A stretch of 38,429 nucleotides of DNA from Akkermansia muciniphila (GCA_945900785.1 CAMDJM010000048.1:1-38429), one strand, 5' to 3'; shown: positions 15,437-24,238, numbered from the stretch's first letter. Notes: generated from the letters alone by a model not told the origin. A program made the numbers and translations.

Positions 15437-15937
15437 CTAGCGCTTGTAGGCGGCGTTCCACTTGGTGAGGTTTGCCGCCTGGGCGGCGAAAAGGTCATCG
15501 GTGGCATCGAGCACTTCAATGGTCTTGATCCTGTCTCCCTGGCGGATGGCGTTGACGACCTCCAAGCCCTTGGTCACTTCGCCGAAGACGGTGTGTTTGC
15601 CATCAAGGTGGGGAGTCGGAAGGTGGGTGATGAAAAACTGGCTGCCATTTGTGCCGGGACCGGCATTGGCCATGGAAAAGATGCCGGGCTTGGAATGCTT
15701 CAGGCCGGGGATGAATTCGTCGCCGAACTTGTAGCCAGGACCACCGGAACCGGTGCCCGTGGGATCGCCCCCCTGGATCATGAAGTTGGCGATGACGCGG
15801 TGGAACTTGATGTCATTGTAGTAGTCCTTCTTCGCGAGGTTCAGATAGTTCGCCACGGTCATGGGCGTCTGGGAAGCAAAGAGGGTGGCTTCGATGTCGC
15901 CTTTGTCAGTGTGGAGGATGATGCGGATATCAGTCAT
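15437..15937 (-). CDS. Cytoplasmic cyclophilin-type peptidyl-prolyl isomerase
   Basis: Cyclophilins catalyse cis-trans isomerisation of peptide bonds before proline and assist protein folding. The 166-residue product is a single cyclophilin domain without a signal peptide, so it should be cytoplasmic. Motifs are [19 protein letters not shown] (with the catalytic Arg), [15 protein letters not shown] and [12 protein letters not shown]. The C-terminal 25 residues form a short extra helix. The start ATG at 15937 gives the expected beta-strand opening ([17 protein letters not shown]). It follows an exported cyclophilin gene by 60 bases on the same strand, and both are probably co-transcribed and stopped by the hairpin at 15379-15415. 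Confidence 0.95.
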   Translation of the reverse strand: MTDIRIILHTDKGDIEATLFASQTPMTVANYLNLAKKDYYNDIKFHRVIANFMIQGGDPTGTGSGGPGYKFGDEFIPGLKHSKPGIFSMANAGPGTNGSQFFITHLPTPHLDGKHTVFGEVTKGLEVVNAIRQGDRIKTIEVLDATDDLFAAQAANLTKWNAAYKR

Positions 15938-15997
15938 GCAGGGGAGGTTCAGTTGGGTGCGGTTTTCAGTTTCAGCAGGGTGTGCCGGTCACGAAAA

Positions 15998-16690
15998 TTA
16001 TTTATCAGCAGGGAGGACGCTGGCGGACTTGATGTAGTCGAGACGGGGGAAATCCTTTTGCAGGTAGGCATTGCCTTCCGCCTGCACCCGGCCCTGTTCC
16101 GGCCCGCTGCCATTGGGGGCACCTTCACCGTATTCCCCGTTGATTTTATTAATGACATCCATGCCTTCGATCACTTTGCCAAAGGGGGAAAACCCGCTGC
16201 TGTCGAGGTTCGGATTATTGGCCAGGTTGATGAAGAACTGGGTCGTCCGGGTATTTGGCCCGGCCATGGCAAAGGTGATCGCCCCGCGGATATTGCTGCC
16301 TTTGACCTTGTCGTCCTCGATCTTCGCAACCTTCCAGGCGGCGGCGACGGCGGGATCCCCATGGATGCCGAATTGGCCCATGAAGCCGGGAATAACGCGG
16401 AAAAACGCGATCTCGGTGAAGAAACCGCCCTTCACGAGATTGTAAAATCGATCCGCTCCATTCGGGGAAAGATCGCGGCTGATTTGGATGATGACGTCCC
16501 CTTTGGTCGTGGTGAATTTGACTTTGAAGCCGTCCGGGGCTTTTTCGTTGAACTTCGAGGGATCTGTCAGGGCAGCGGCAGCAGCCGGGGCAGCGGGTTT
16601 GGCGTCCTTGGCAGGTTCAGCGCGGAGCGTGGTAAAGGAGGCGGCTCCAAAAAGGAGGGCGGCGAGCGGGAGCAATCGGGTGGCTTTCAT
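15998..16690 (-). CDS. Exported cyclophilin-type peptidyl-prolyl isomerase
   Basis: This 230-residue protein has a signal peptide (MKATRLLPLAALLFGAASF, ending near LRA) and an Ala/Pro-rich linker, then a divergent cyclophilin domain. Core motifs are FFRVIPGFMGQFGIHGDP, TFAMAGPNTRTTQFFINL and FSPFGKVIEGMDVINKI. Relative to the cytoplasmic paralogue next door it has an insertion after the GDP motif (AVAAAWKVAKIEDD). The predicted place of action is the periplasm, helping exported proteins fold. The two genes look like an operon. The start at 16690 directly precedes the signal peptide. Confidence 0.93.
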   Translation of the reverse strand: MKATRLLPLAALLFGAASFTTLRAEPAKDAKPAAPAAAAALTDPSKFNEKAPDGFKVKFTTTKGDVIIQISRDLSPNGADRFYNLVKGGFFTEIAFFRVIPGFMGQFGIHGDPAVAAAWKVAKIEDDKVKGSNIRGAITFAMAGPNTRTTQFFINLANNPNLDSSGFSPFGKVIEGMDVINKINGEYGEGAPNGSGPEQGRVQAEGNAYLQKDFPRLDYIKSASVLPADK

Positions 16691-17142
16691 CGGATGGGTG
16701 TCAGGGTTGAAGTGGGGATGGGCCCGGAACCGGGTAGGGGGCGATGCTGCGGGGGATTCCGGGCAAAATCAAACGCAGATTGATGGTGCCGGTGGATGTA
16801 AAGCGTCTCCAGGCACACGCTTTGCTTATCCCATTCCCATCTGGAAGGCTGGACACGAAAAAATGACACTTTCCGGTTTCTCTTCGATACTATCACGGCT
16901 TTTATTTAATTCTCTGGGAAATATGGCAAACCCGTTCAATTAACATAAAACACAAATCCCGATTGACGATGGAGCGGATCAGGTGTTGAACACCTCTCCC
17001 GCTCTTATTGTCCAAACATTTGCCTCTGATTTATTAATAAAAACCGGGCGGCGTGTCGCTCCAGGATGCTGGTCTTTTTTTCGCAATTTATAACGGTCCA
17101 TTCATTTTCAACATTTCACTTTTTCGATCTTAATCTACCGCC
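16691..17142. other. Intergenic region between the exported cyclophilin and the sigma factor gene
   Basis: About 450 bases without a gene, markedly AT-rich in the half next to the sigma gene. It must hold divergent promoters. Apart from the symmetric hairpin at 16972-17004 no site could be fixed. Confidence 0.5.
16972..17004 (+). promoter_or_regulatory. Symmetric 33-bp dyad upstream of the sigma factor gene
   Basis: The sequence is exactly symmetric about base 16988: GAGCGG, a 3-base break, AGGTGTT, a central G, AACACCT, a 3-base break, CCGCTC. The inner 15-bp near-palindrome looks like a binding site for a dimeric regulator. As RNA it could also form a stem followed by TTATTG. It lies about 140 bases before the sigma gene ATG. 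Confidence 0.4.
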
Positions 17143-18105
17143 ATGGCCAATCTTGAACTTGATGGAGGCATCAAAATCTATCTTAGGGAGATTGGGAAGA
17201 CTCCCCTGTTAACTCCCGAACAGGAAGTCGAACTCGCTGCAAAAATCCAAGCCGGAAGCAAGGCCGCGCGGGATCACATGATCAAAGCCAATCTGCGCCT
17301 TGTCGTGAAAATCGCTCAGGATTATGCCAACTACGGCCTGCCCCTGCTGGATTTGATCTCCGAGGGCAATATTGGCCTGATGAAAGCTGTTGAACGCTTT
17401 GATCCGAACAAGGGTGGCAAGCTCTCCACCTACGCTGCCTGGTGGATCAAACAATCCATCAAGCGCGCTCTGGCCAACCAGTCCAAGACCATCCGCCTGC
17501 CCGTTCACATGGTGGACAAGATTTCCAAAATGCGCCGCGTTTCCATGTCCATGTCCGAGGACCTGGGCCGCGAACCCACCGATGACGAACTTTCCGAGGA
17601 AATCGGCATCGACCGCGCCAAACTGGCTCAACTGAAAGCCGCCAGCCTGCGCCCAGCCTCCCTTGATGCCCCGATCAGCGAGGACGACAGCACGGAATTT
17701 GGCGAAATCATTGGAGACGACCGCGCCCAGACCCCGCACGAGATTCTCAGCCACCGCAATATGCACGACCAGCTCGACGGTCTCCTTGACGTCCTGGATG
17801 AGCGTGAGCGGAAGATCATCGACGCCCGTTTCGGCCTCAATGGCCAAAAGCCAAAAACCCTCGAGGAAGTCGGGCAGGAGTTCGGCGTTACCCGCGAGCG
17901 CATCCGCCAGTTGCAGAATATCGCCCTGAAAAAATTGCGCCGGGCCCTCCAGAAGAAGGAAGATCCCGGACCACGTCCCCTCAAAGGAGCCCGCAAAAAA
18001 GCCGGCATGGCCGCCGCCGTGGCTGCCATGGCCAGCATGCTGGGCGAGGACGATGACGACGATGACGACTTCTCCGCCGATGAGTTCAGCATCGGCGACG
18101 AATAA
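17143..18105 (+). CDS. RNA polymerase sigma-70 factor, primary (RpoD/SigA-like) type
   Basis: The 320-residue protein directs RNA polymerase to promoters. It lacks region 1.1 and begins at region 1.2 ([23 protein letters not shown]). Region 2 follows with [35 protein letters not shown] and the melting segment [17 protein letters not shown]. Region 3 follows the linker, and region 4 carries the helix-turn-helix [20 protein letters not shown]. The recognition segments match group 1/2 sigma factors. After region 4 there is an unusual 45-residue tail: a basic stretch, an Ala/Met helix, then a run of seven Asp and further acidic residues. It could be the housekeeping factor or a close group 2 paralogue; another sigma gene elsewhere would decide. 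I therefore give no symbol. Confidence 0.9.
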   Translation: MANLELDGGIKIYLREIGKTPLLTPEQEVELAAKIQAGSKAARDHMIKANLRLVVKIAQDYANYGLPLLDLISEGNIGLMKAVERFDPNKGGKLSTYAAWWIKQSIKRALANQSKTIRLPVHMVDKISKMRRVSMSMSEDLGREPTDDELSEEIGIDRAKLAQLKAASLRPASLDAPISEDDSTEFGEIIGDDRAQTPHEILSHRNMHDQLDGLLDVLDERERKIIDARFGLNGQKPKTLEEVGQEFGVTRERIRQLQNIALKKLRRALQKKEDPGPRPLKGARKKAGMAAAVAAMASMLGEDDDDDDDFSADEFSIGDE

Positions 18106-18454
18106 TCGTCCTTTACGCCTGACATCTGTGGCCTGTCATTTTCCCAAGTAAGTCAGTGGGACTGGAGACCCACGGATTTCGCGCAGGCCATGGATGGTCA
18201 GAGGGCAGGGCATGGGAAACCGAGGTCTCTCACTCAGCCGTGGAGTGCGCATGCTCAGACATTTTGACCTGCCTGAAGCTGAGTGCTGAACCTAATATTT
18301 GGGAAAGGTGATGAACCCCAGCCGCTTTGGAGTGCCGATGGCTTGCCGGTCGCCCCAGCATTTGGTGGTCTACAAGCAGGACTCCGGCTTGAATGCCACA
18401 AACGGGTTCAACCATTTTCCCGGCAGGTCAAGATGTCGGAGGCTCTTTCGTGCC
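18106..18454. other. Gene-free region between the sigma gene and secDF
   Basis: The stretch has no convincing gene. It contains a 180-bp segment bounded by inverted repeats (18258-18437, listed separately) and a small GTGGG/CCCAC stem at 18156-18173 that may help end sigma transcription. Confidence 0.5.
18258..18437. repeat. 180-bp segment bounded by 16-bp inverted repeats
   Basis: GACATTTTGACCTGCC (18258-18273) and GGCAGGTCAAGATGTC (18422-18437) are inverted copies with 15 of 16 matches. The interior has a short open frame on each strand but nothing recognisable. No flanking direct repeat is visible. It could be an old non-autonomous element or part of a dispersed repeat. It starts immediately downstream of the secDF stop. 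Confidence 0.5.
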
Positions 18455-20947
18455 TCAGGCCTTGGCGGGCTTCTCGGGCTTCGCGGGTTTTTCGGGGGCT
18501 TCGCGCTCCATGGTGCTCAGGGCTTCGAGCTTGGCGGCATCGGCATCAAGGATCTGCTTGCGCAGGTTCAACTGGCGCTTGGTGGCCCACCAGAGCACCA
18601 CGGGGGAGGCGACGAAAATGGTGGAATAGGTGCCGATTACCATGCCGACGAGCATGGCGAAGGAAAAGTCAGCCATCGATTTCCCGCCAAAGATATACAT
18701 GGCCAAAACCGCAAGGGAGGTGACCCCACTGGTGATGATGGTGCGGCTCAGGGTGCTGCTGATGGAGAAGTTCAGCAGGTCAGAGAGATCGCCTTTCTGC
18801 GTGCGCAGATTTTCCCGCACGCGGTCGAAGATGACGATGGTATCGTTCACAGAATATCCGGCAATGGTGAGGAAGGCCCCCACCAGGATCATGCCGATTT
18901 CCTTTTCCACGAGGGCGCAGGCCCCGATGGCGATGATGACGTCGTGGATCAGGGCGACGATAGCCCCCACCGCAAAGGAGGATTCGAAGCGGAAGGTGAG
19001 GTAGATGAAGATGCCAAGGATGCCCACTAAAATTGCGATGATGGAATTGGTCAGCATCTTACCGCCCACGGAGGAACCCATGGTCTGGACATCGGATGAA
19101 GTCAATTTCTTCAGCATGGCCTCATCGGTGCCGGCAATGTCCTTTTTAAGCTTGGCCAGGATGGCATCGGAGGTGCCCGGCCCACTGCGGATGGTGAAAA
19201 AGGACTCGCCGCCGAGGGGCTTGCGGGATTGGATGGTGAGGGAGTTGTAATCGAAGACCTGACCCTCGCTGGTGACGCTGAAGTCTTTTAGGGATTGGGT
19301 GATCTGCTCTTCTGAAATGCCGGCCGGCAGGCTGATGGAGTCGCCCCCGCGCAGTTCGTAACCGAGAACGCGTTTTCCTTTCACAGCGACGATGGCAATG
19401 GAGGAAATGATGAGGAATCCGGAGACGGCAAACCAGATTTTCCGCATGCCCATGAAGTCGATGAGCTTTTTGTTGGAGATCAGGCTGAGGAAGGTCAGTT
19501 TCTGCAGGCCAAACTTGCTCAACCAGAGGAAGCAGACCCGGGTGATGAGCAGGGAGGAGAAGAGGGAGGCGATCAGACCGATGGTGAGGGAGAGACCGAA
19601 GCCGTAAATGGCACCAGTGGCGATCAGCATCATGATCACGGCCGTCAGCAGGGTCGTGATGTGACCATCGAAAATGGCACTGAAGGCCTTTTCGTAGGAG
19701 GCATTGAGTGCCGCAGTGAAGCTCTTTCCACTAGCGAATTCTTCCCGCATGCGCTCATAGATCAGCACGTTGGCGTCCACGGCCATCCCCAGCGTCAGAA
19801 TGATCCCGGCGATGCCGGGCAGGGTGAGGGTGAAATCAAAGATCTGCATGGCCCCGAGGAGGAGGAGAAGGTTGATAACCAAGCCGATCACTGCGATGAT
19901 GCCAGAGAGGCGGTAATAGATCATCATGAAAATCAGGGTGGCCAGCAGGCCGACGATTACGGAAATGAGGCCTTGCTTGATCACTTCCGCGCCGTAGGCG
20001 GAGGAAGTAGTGCTGGATTGCTCCACGATGAGGGGGTTCTCCAAGGGGTTTTCCAATTGGCTCGCAAGCTCCCTAGCGTCTGCCTCGGTGTAGGAGCCCG
20101 TGATTTGGAAATTTGAACCGAAACTGCCTTGGATGGTGGGAGCAGAGATCACTTCGTTGTCCAGCACGATCGCCATGGGTTTACCCAGATTGTCGGCAGT
20201 CAGTTTGCTCATCTTGTCGCCAAATTCATCATGCAGTTGCACACTGATGTGATAATTGAGGGCTCCCGGCATCAGGGCGGCAAAGGCGGCCTTGACGCTC
20301 TTTCCTGACATTTCCGCGCGGTTTTTGACAAACATCGTTTGCTTGTCGGCCTCAGGGACGGGGATTTCCTTGCCGTTGGCGTCCTTGGCTTTTTTGGAAT
20401 CCACGTAGGGCATCAGAGTAAATCCAGGCTCGATGCCAGGATCCCCGGGTGGATTCGGTAGCGCGCCGCCGCCCCGGATGTTTTTTTCGGAAAGGAGCCG
20501 GAACTCCAGTTTAGCGACTTTTTCGATGGTGCCTTTGCTGTTACGGATTTCATCGTCGGTCAGCCCAGGAACTTCCACATAAAGGCCATCTTTGCCCTGA
20601 GGGGTTACGGTCACGTCCTTGTTGCCCAGGGGATTGAGGCGTTTCTCGATGATTTCCTGGGCACTGCGCAGGGCATCCGGGGAGACCTCACGGCCTTCCG
20701 CCTTCTGCACTCTGACGAGGAAGGCGGCACCGCCCTGAAGATCGATGCCCAACTTCAGGCCGAGTCCGATACAGAACAGGCTGAACACGCTCAACAGGAT
20801 GGCCAGTGTGGTGCCCGTTTTCCGCCTGCGGTCGTCCGTCTCCGCCGCAAAATACCAAATGAATAACAGGGCGGAAAAAATCCCTACGGCCATCACCATG
20901 TAAGGCAGGTAATCTTTGAAGGGCTCCAGGGTGGCTTGGATATTCAT
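18455..20947 (-). CDS. secDF: Fused SecD-SecF protein translocase subunit
   Basis: SecDF helps the SecYEG translocon pull proteins across the inner membrane using the proton gradient. Here both subunits are one 830-residue chain. The SecD half has an N-terminal helix, then a second helix before GIDLQGGAAFLVRV, a large periplasmic region (with LQLHDEFGDKMSKLT-like P1 elements) and the membrane block containing GMAVDANVLIYERMREE. The SecF half begins near MGMRKIWFAVSGFLII and carries GGDSISL and TIAGYSVNDTIVIFDRVREN. About twelve or thirteen membrane segments are expected, the first being an additional N-terminal helix. The C-terminus is a Pro/Lys/Ala tail. It follows yajC by about 80 bases, in the widespread tgt-yajC-secD-secF order. 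Confidence 0.96.
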   Translation of the reverse strand: MNIQATLEPFKDYLPYMVMAVGIFSALLFIWYFAAETDDRRRKTGTTLAILLSVFSLFCIGLGLKLGIDLQGGAAFLVRVQKAEGREVSPDALRSAQEIIEKRLNPLGNKDVTVTPQGKDGLYVEVPGLTDDEIRNSKGTIEKVAKLEFRLLSEKNIRGGGALPNPPGDPGIEPGFTLMPYVDSKKAKDANGKEIPVPEADKQTMFVKNRAEMSGKSVKAAFAALMPGALNYHISVQLHDEFGDKMSKLTADNLGKPMAIVLDNEVISAPTIQGSFGSNFQITGSYTEADARELASQLENPLENPLIVEQSSTTSSAYGAEVIKQGLISVIVGLLATLIFMMIYYRLSGIIAVIGLVINLLLLLGAMQIFDFTLTLPGIAGIILTLGMAVDANVLIYERMREEFASGKSFTAALNASYEKAFSAIFDGHITTLLTAVIMMLIATGAIYGFGLSLTIGLIASLFSSLLITRVCFLWLSKFGLQKLTFLSLISNKKLIDFMGMRKIWFAVSGFLIISSIAIVAVKGKRVLGYELRGGDSISLPAGISEEQITQSLKDFSVTSEGQVFDYNSLTIQSRKPLGGESFFTIRSGPGTSDAILAKLKKDIAGTDEAMLKKLTSSDVQTMGSSVGGKMLTNSIIAILVGILGIFIYLTFRFESSFAVGAIVALIHDVIIAIGACALVEKEIGMILVGAFLTIAGYSVNDTIVIFDRVRENLRTQKGDLSDLLNFSISSTLSRTIITSGVTSLAVLAMYIFGGKSMADFSFAMLVGMVIGTYSTIFVASPVVLWWATKRQLNLRKQILDADAAKLEALSTMEREAPEKPAKPEKPAKA

Positions 20948-21028
20948 AAGGTCAGAAAACGAAAAGGTCGGCGGAAAAAGGTTGCAGGGGAGTGACGGGT
21001 AGCGCCCGCCGGGGAAAAGCTCGTCGGA

Positions 21029-21388
21029 TTAAGATTTCACGACTTCGGTGGATACCACAGGCACTTCTTCCTGCTTGCTGAGAATGGTCGCCACACTGGT
21101 CTTTTCGACTTTGATCTTCACGCCATCAGCAATCTTCAGGGTGACGGTGCGGTCCGAGACGTTGGTGACGAGCGCGTGGATGCCCCCTGCCGCGATGACT
21201 TCATCGCCGGTCTTCAGGGCTTCCAGACGCGCCTTGTGTTCTTTCGCCTGGCGCTGCTGCGGGCGGATCAGCATGAAATAAAACATCACGATGAGCAGCA
21301 CCGGCATCAGCAGTCCGAATGGGGAAGACTGGGAAGCGGAGGGGGCAGCGGCTCCTTGAGCAAACAATTGAAAAGCAGAGAAAATCAT
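21029..21388 (-). CDS. yajC: Preprotein translocase accessory subunit YajC
   Basis: YajC is a small single-pass membrane protein that associates with SecDF. The 119-residue product has one transmembrane helix (LLMPVLLIVMFYFMLIRPQ) followed by the family motif RPQQRQAKEHKARLEALKTGDEVIAAGGI and a small beta domain. The frame extends upstream to 21610, but the residues there are the out-of-frame tgt region; the ATG at 21388 overlaps the tgt stop codon as ATGA, which indicates translational coupling and fixes the start. The N-terminal 25 residues before the helix are Ala/Ser-rich, a little longer than usual. Confidence 0.95.
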   Translation of the reverse strand: MIFSAFQLFAQGAAAPSASQSSPFGLLMPVLLIVMFYFMLIRPQQRQAKEHKARLEALKTGDEVIAAGGIHALVTNVSDRTVTLKIADGVKIKVEKTSVATILSKQEEVPVVSTEVVKS

Positions 21389-22533
21389 AAATCGGAGGGG
21401 ACTGAGGGGCGGGAATGGTATCGGGACAAAAAAGCCGCGCGATACGCGGCAAAGGTCCCCGCCTCCAGTGCCGCACGGGCACCTCGGACGAGGGACTGGT
21501 AGAAATGCAGATTGTGCAAACAAATCAACCTCAATCCCAGGATTTCCCCCGCCCGGAAAAGATGGCGGATGTAAGCCCGGCTGAAGTCGGCGGTGAGCGG
21601 ATGCGAGCATTCCGCATCCAGAGGCCCGTGGTCAAACTCAAAACGCTTTCCTTTGATGTGCACCGGCCCATCCATGGTGAAGGCAGTGCCATGCCGCGCC
21701 AGGCGGGTAGGCAGCACGCAATCGAACATATCAATCCCCCGCGCGATCATCTCCAGCATTTGGGGCGGCGTGCCCAGGCCCATGGCGTAGCGGGGTTTTT
21801 CCACCGGCAGGTGCGGCGTGCTGGACTCCACTGCGCGCATCATCTCCTCCTCCGGCTCGCCCACGCTCACCCCGCCCACCGCGTAGCCGTCAAATTCCAT
21901 CGTGGCGAGGGCCTTCGCCGCCTTCTCCCGGAGCGGCGCGTAGCCGCTGCCCTGGACGATGCCAAAGTGATACTGCCGTGCTCCAGTGTCGGTTTTTGGC
22001 CCGTTCCGCAGGATCCATTCCTTGCAACGCTGCGCCCAGCGCAGGGTCAGGTCCAGGCTCACGTCTGCTTCCTTTTCCCCACAGGGCCAGGGCGGGCACT
22101 CATCAAAAAGCATCGCAATGTCCGATGCCAGCACCGCCTGAATCTCCATGGAGGTTTCCGGGCCGATAAAACACTTCGATCCATCCAGATGACTTTGAAA
22201 ATGCACGCCTTCCTCCTTCACCTTCCGCAGCTTGGCCAGGGAGAAGACCTGATAGCCTCCGCTGTCGGTCAAAATGGGCTTCTGCCAGCGGCTGAACTGA
22301 TGCAGGCTGCCAAAATCCCGGATCACTTCCAGCCCTGGCCGGAGGTTCAGATGGTAGGTATTCCCCAAAATGATCTGCGCCCCCAGCTGATCCAACTCCC
22401 CCGGCGACACTGCTTTGACCGTGCCCTGGGTCCCCACCGGCATGAATGCGGGCGTCTCCACCACGCCATGCGGGAGGGTCAGGCGGCCGCGGCGGGCCAT
22501 GGATTCCGGATCGGTGGCGATTAACTCAAACAT
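21385..22533 (-). CDS. tgt: tRNA-guanine transglycosylase
   Basis: Tgt exchanges guanine 34 for preQ1 in tRNAs with GUN anticodons, a step of queuosine synthesis. The 382-residue protein has the normal TIM-barrel motifs: FMPVGTQGTVKAVSP, LGNTYHLNLRPG, ILTDSGGYQVFSLAKLRK, FDECPPWPC, GYAVGGVSVGEP, and the catalytic FDCVLPTRLARHGTAF. The C-terminal zinc site is unusual. Families normally have CxCxxC before SRAY and a later His; here the segment reads ECSHPLTADFSRAY, so the three Cys positions are Cys, His and Thr. The later His (CLHNLHFY) is kept. The ATG at 22533 opens with the family N-terminus (MFELIATD). The stop overlaps the yajC start by four bases. Confidence 0.95.
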   Translation of the reverse strand: MFELIATDPESMARRGRLTLPHGVVETPAFMPVGTQGTVKAVSPGELDQLGAQIILGNTYHLNLRPGLEVIRDFGSLHQFSRWQKPILTDSGGYQVFSLAKLRKVKEEGVHFQSHLDGSKCFIGPETSMEIQAVLASDIAMLFDECPPWPCGEKEADVSLDLTLRWAQRCKEWILRNGPKTDTGARQYHFGIVQGSGYAPLREKAAKALATMEFDGYAVGGVSVGEPEEEMMRAVESSTPHLPVEKPRYAMGLGTPPQMLEMIARGIDMFDCVLPTRLARHGTAFTMDGPVHIKGKRFEFDHGPLDAECSHPLTADFSRAYIRHLFRAGEILGLRLICLHNLHFYQSLVRGARAALEAGTFAAYRAAFLSRYHSRPSVPSDL

Positions 22534-23016
22534 GGGGGACTGTTTCGTGTCGGTTTTGTCAAGTGCACGCAAGCGGAAAGCTGGGGAACGCCCTGTGGAA
22601 CAAGGTTTTTTTTGGCCTTCAGTGCCATTATTGGACACTTATTCCCGCATTATTCACAATCAGTCAGGTGGCTTTCGGCTTTTCCCGCACCGGCGGCTTC
22701 CTTTCCTCCGGGACAAATCATAGGTGTTATTTTAATGTTTCATAAGCCATTGATTTTGAATCATTTTTTGAATATATTTGCATCGCCTAAGCGTATCTGG
22801 GTTGGAGCCCGGTTCTGTCTTATGTCCCATGAAAGAGGGATCCAGCCTGGCGGATCCGGCCCGGATGGGGCAGATTCCCGGCAGAAAGGTAGAATTATTC
22901 ACAAAATCCCCCCGCAACGCCTTAAACTCCAAGGGCTAAAGTCGGATTTCACCATGAGCCTCCCGTTTTGGAGCGCCCGATCCCCGCCCTTCTGTCACAG
23001 AGGCAAGCCCCGGAAC
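22534..23016. other. Gene-free region between tgt and the Dabb gene
   Basis: About 480 bases, partly AT-rich. Short open frames on both strands lack any recognisable protein character. It should contain the tgt operon promoter, but no good box pair was seen; TTGACA occurs at about 22555-22560 (minus strand) too close to the start codon. No repeat or RNA gene was found. Confidence 0.5.
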
Positions 23017-23319
23017 TCAGGCGAAGTCATAAATGACTGCCTTTTCACAGAGGATTTTGAAGACTTTATCCACAAATTCCAGATGCTTGGGATGCACCTG
23101 ATAGGCTTCCTCCGCCGCCTTGCCGGTAAAAACCACATTCAGCGCCACCTGATACGACTGATCGACAATCGGGCGGTGACTCGGGATCATTTTGCCGGCG
23201 TGGAAATTCACCACCCCAGGCAGGTCCTTCAAATACTGGTGGCAACCCGCCAGCAAAACATCCGCAGCATCGGGGGCGGCGTCCGGCTTGATCCAAAAGA
23301 TGACAACATGGCTCAACAT
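23017..23319 (-). CDS. Dabb family (stress-responsive alpha-beta barrel) protein
   Basis: The 100-residue product has the Dabb ferredoxin-like fold signature: MLSHVVIFWIKPDA at the start, a central LPGVVNFHAGKMIPSHRPIVD and a QVALNVVFTGKAAEEAYQVHPKH segment with the conserved HPxH motif, ending in FVDKVFKILCEKAVIYDFA. Members are small dimers, some with enzymatic roles and most of unknown function. No operon partner is seen. A good promoter match sits so close to the ATG that the mRNA could be leaderless. Confidence 0.9.
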   Translation of the reverse strand: MLSHVVIFWIKPDAAPDAADVLLAGCHQYLKDLPGVVNFHAGKMIPSHRPIVDQSYQVALNVVFTGKAAEEAYQVHPKHLEFVDKVFKILCEKAVIYDFA

Positions 23320-23328
23320 AATAGAATA

Positions 23329-23357
23329 AATTTAGCTTGCCTGCCGCGATTGCGCAA
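23329..23357 (-). promoter_or_regulatory. Candidate sigma-70 promoter of the Dabb gene
   Basis: On the minus strand TTGCGC (23352-23357) is followed after 17 bases by TAAATT (23329-23334). Only 9 bases separate the -10 box from the ATG at 23319, which would give a leader of about two bases. Confidence 0.35.
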
Positions 23358-23441
23358 GGGCCGACTGCCCGCCGTCTGTTTCGGGATCGGGGCGTGTTGA
23401 ATCCGGCAAGGGTGGAATCGACGGCACATTCAGGAGGCTGT

Positions 23442-23470
23442 CTGCCGGGAGCACCGTCCGTCGCGGCGGC
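23442..23470. repeat. Degenerate copy of the 785-813 repeat
   Basis: These 29 bases match 785-813 at 25 positions in the same orientation, with the shared core CCGTCCGTC. No inverted partner is present here. It lies 70 bases before the PEP-CTERM gene. Confidence 0.5.
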
Positions 23471-23539
23471 GCTGCGCAGCCTGAGGAGGATGGATAAATT
23501 GTTCTTTCATTCGCCACCCACTGTGTGAAGAGTGGCGTC

Positions 23540-24220
23540 ATGTTTTTCAACGTTCGCCCGCAACACGTTTGGTATTATTTGGTCGTGGGGTTGTCCGGTC
23601 TGGCGTGGGCGGCTCCGGGGAGGGCGGCAAATTTGGTGGTGAACGGGGAGTTTACGGCGGGGACGACGGGCTGGAATACCTTGGGAACGGTGTTCGATAC
23701 GGGACAGACGGCGGTGCTATCCGATCAGGGGGGAAGCCGGGTGCTGCTGTTCCAAACCATGGCGGTGCCGGTGGCGTCGACGGCGGCTTTGACGCTACGT
23801 TATGATATGTTCACCGCGCTGTCGCCGTCCGCTGGGCTGGGCCAGACGCCGGACACGGTGTTCCTGAGCGCGTTTTTGGGGAATACTCCCTTTGGCAATG
23901 ACTTCGCGGCGGGTTTGTTTGATACGGCAGTTTCCCTGCAGGATGTGGATTTCCGGGGTGTGGCGAATCCGGCTCCGGGCCTGGGTAGCAGCCCGAGTCC
24001 GAAGGGAGCCGGGTGGACCCGGTATCACTTGGCCCTTCCGCTCAGCGGATTTTTCACGGTTTCCTTCGAGTTCCTCGACGGCAATGGCGTGTTTGGGGAT
24101 TCCACAGCCGCAGTGGACAATGTGGTGCTGGAGACGGTGCCGATCCCCGAGCCTGGAGTGAGCCTGCTTTTGGCTGGGGCCGGGATGGCGCTGCGGCGGA
24201 GCAGGCGGATTGCCCTTTAG
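23540..24220 (+). CDS. PEP-CTERM sorting domain protein
   Basis: The 226-residue protein has a signal peptide (HVWYYLVVGLSGLAWAAPGRAA) and a beta-rich body starting NLVVNGEFTAGTTGWNTLG, a jelly-roll-like opening common in secreted proteins. It ends with a PEP-CTERM signal: PIPEPGVSLLLAGAGMALRRSRR, that is, PEP, a hydrophobic helix and a basic tail. Such tails are cut by exosortase and serve for export and surface anchoring, often in exopolysaccharide-producing cells. An in-frame GTG at 23525 is possible, but the ATG at 23540 directly precedes the signal peptide. The giant protein gene starts 18 bases after the stop, so this is the first gene of that operon. No exosortase gene is in the window. 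Confidence 0.88.
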   Translation: MFFNVRPQHVWYYLVVGLSGLAWAAPGRAANLVVNGEFTAGTTGWNTLGTVFDTGQTAVLSDQGGSRVLLFQTMAVPVASTAALTLRYDMFTALSPSAGLGQTPDTVFLSAFLGNTPFGNDFAAGLFDTAVSLQDVDFRGVANPAPGLGSSPSPKGAGWTRYHLALPLSGFFTVSFEFLDGNGVFGDSTAAVDNVVLETVPIPEPGVSLLLAGAGMALRRSRRIAL

Positions 24221-24238
24221 CTATTTTCCCATGAATTT

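Noticed and set aside
15311..16783. 490-codon plus-strand frame across both cyclophilin genes
   Set aside because: Antisense shadow; the minus strand carries two clear prolyl isomerases.
22534..22560. TTGACA on the minus strand before tgt, considered as a -35 box
   Set aside because: Only about 20 bases remain to the start codon and no -10 box fits.
22612..23400. 262-codon plus-strand frame across the tgt-Dabb interval
   Set aside because: It crosses the Dabb gene in antisense and the rest is low-information; only the minus-strand Dabb ORF has family motifs.
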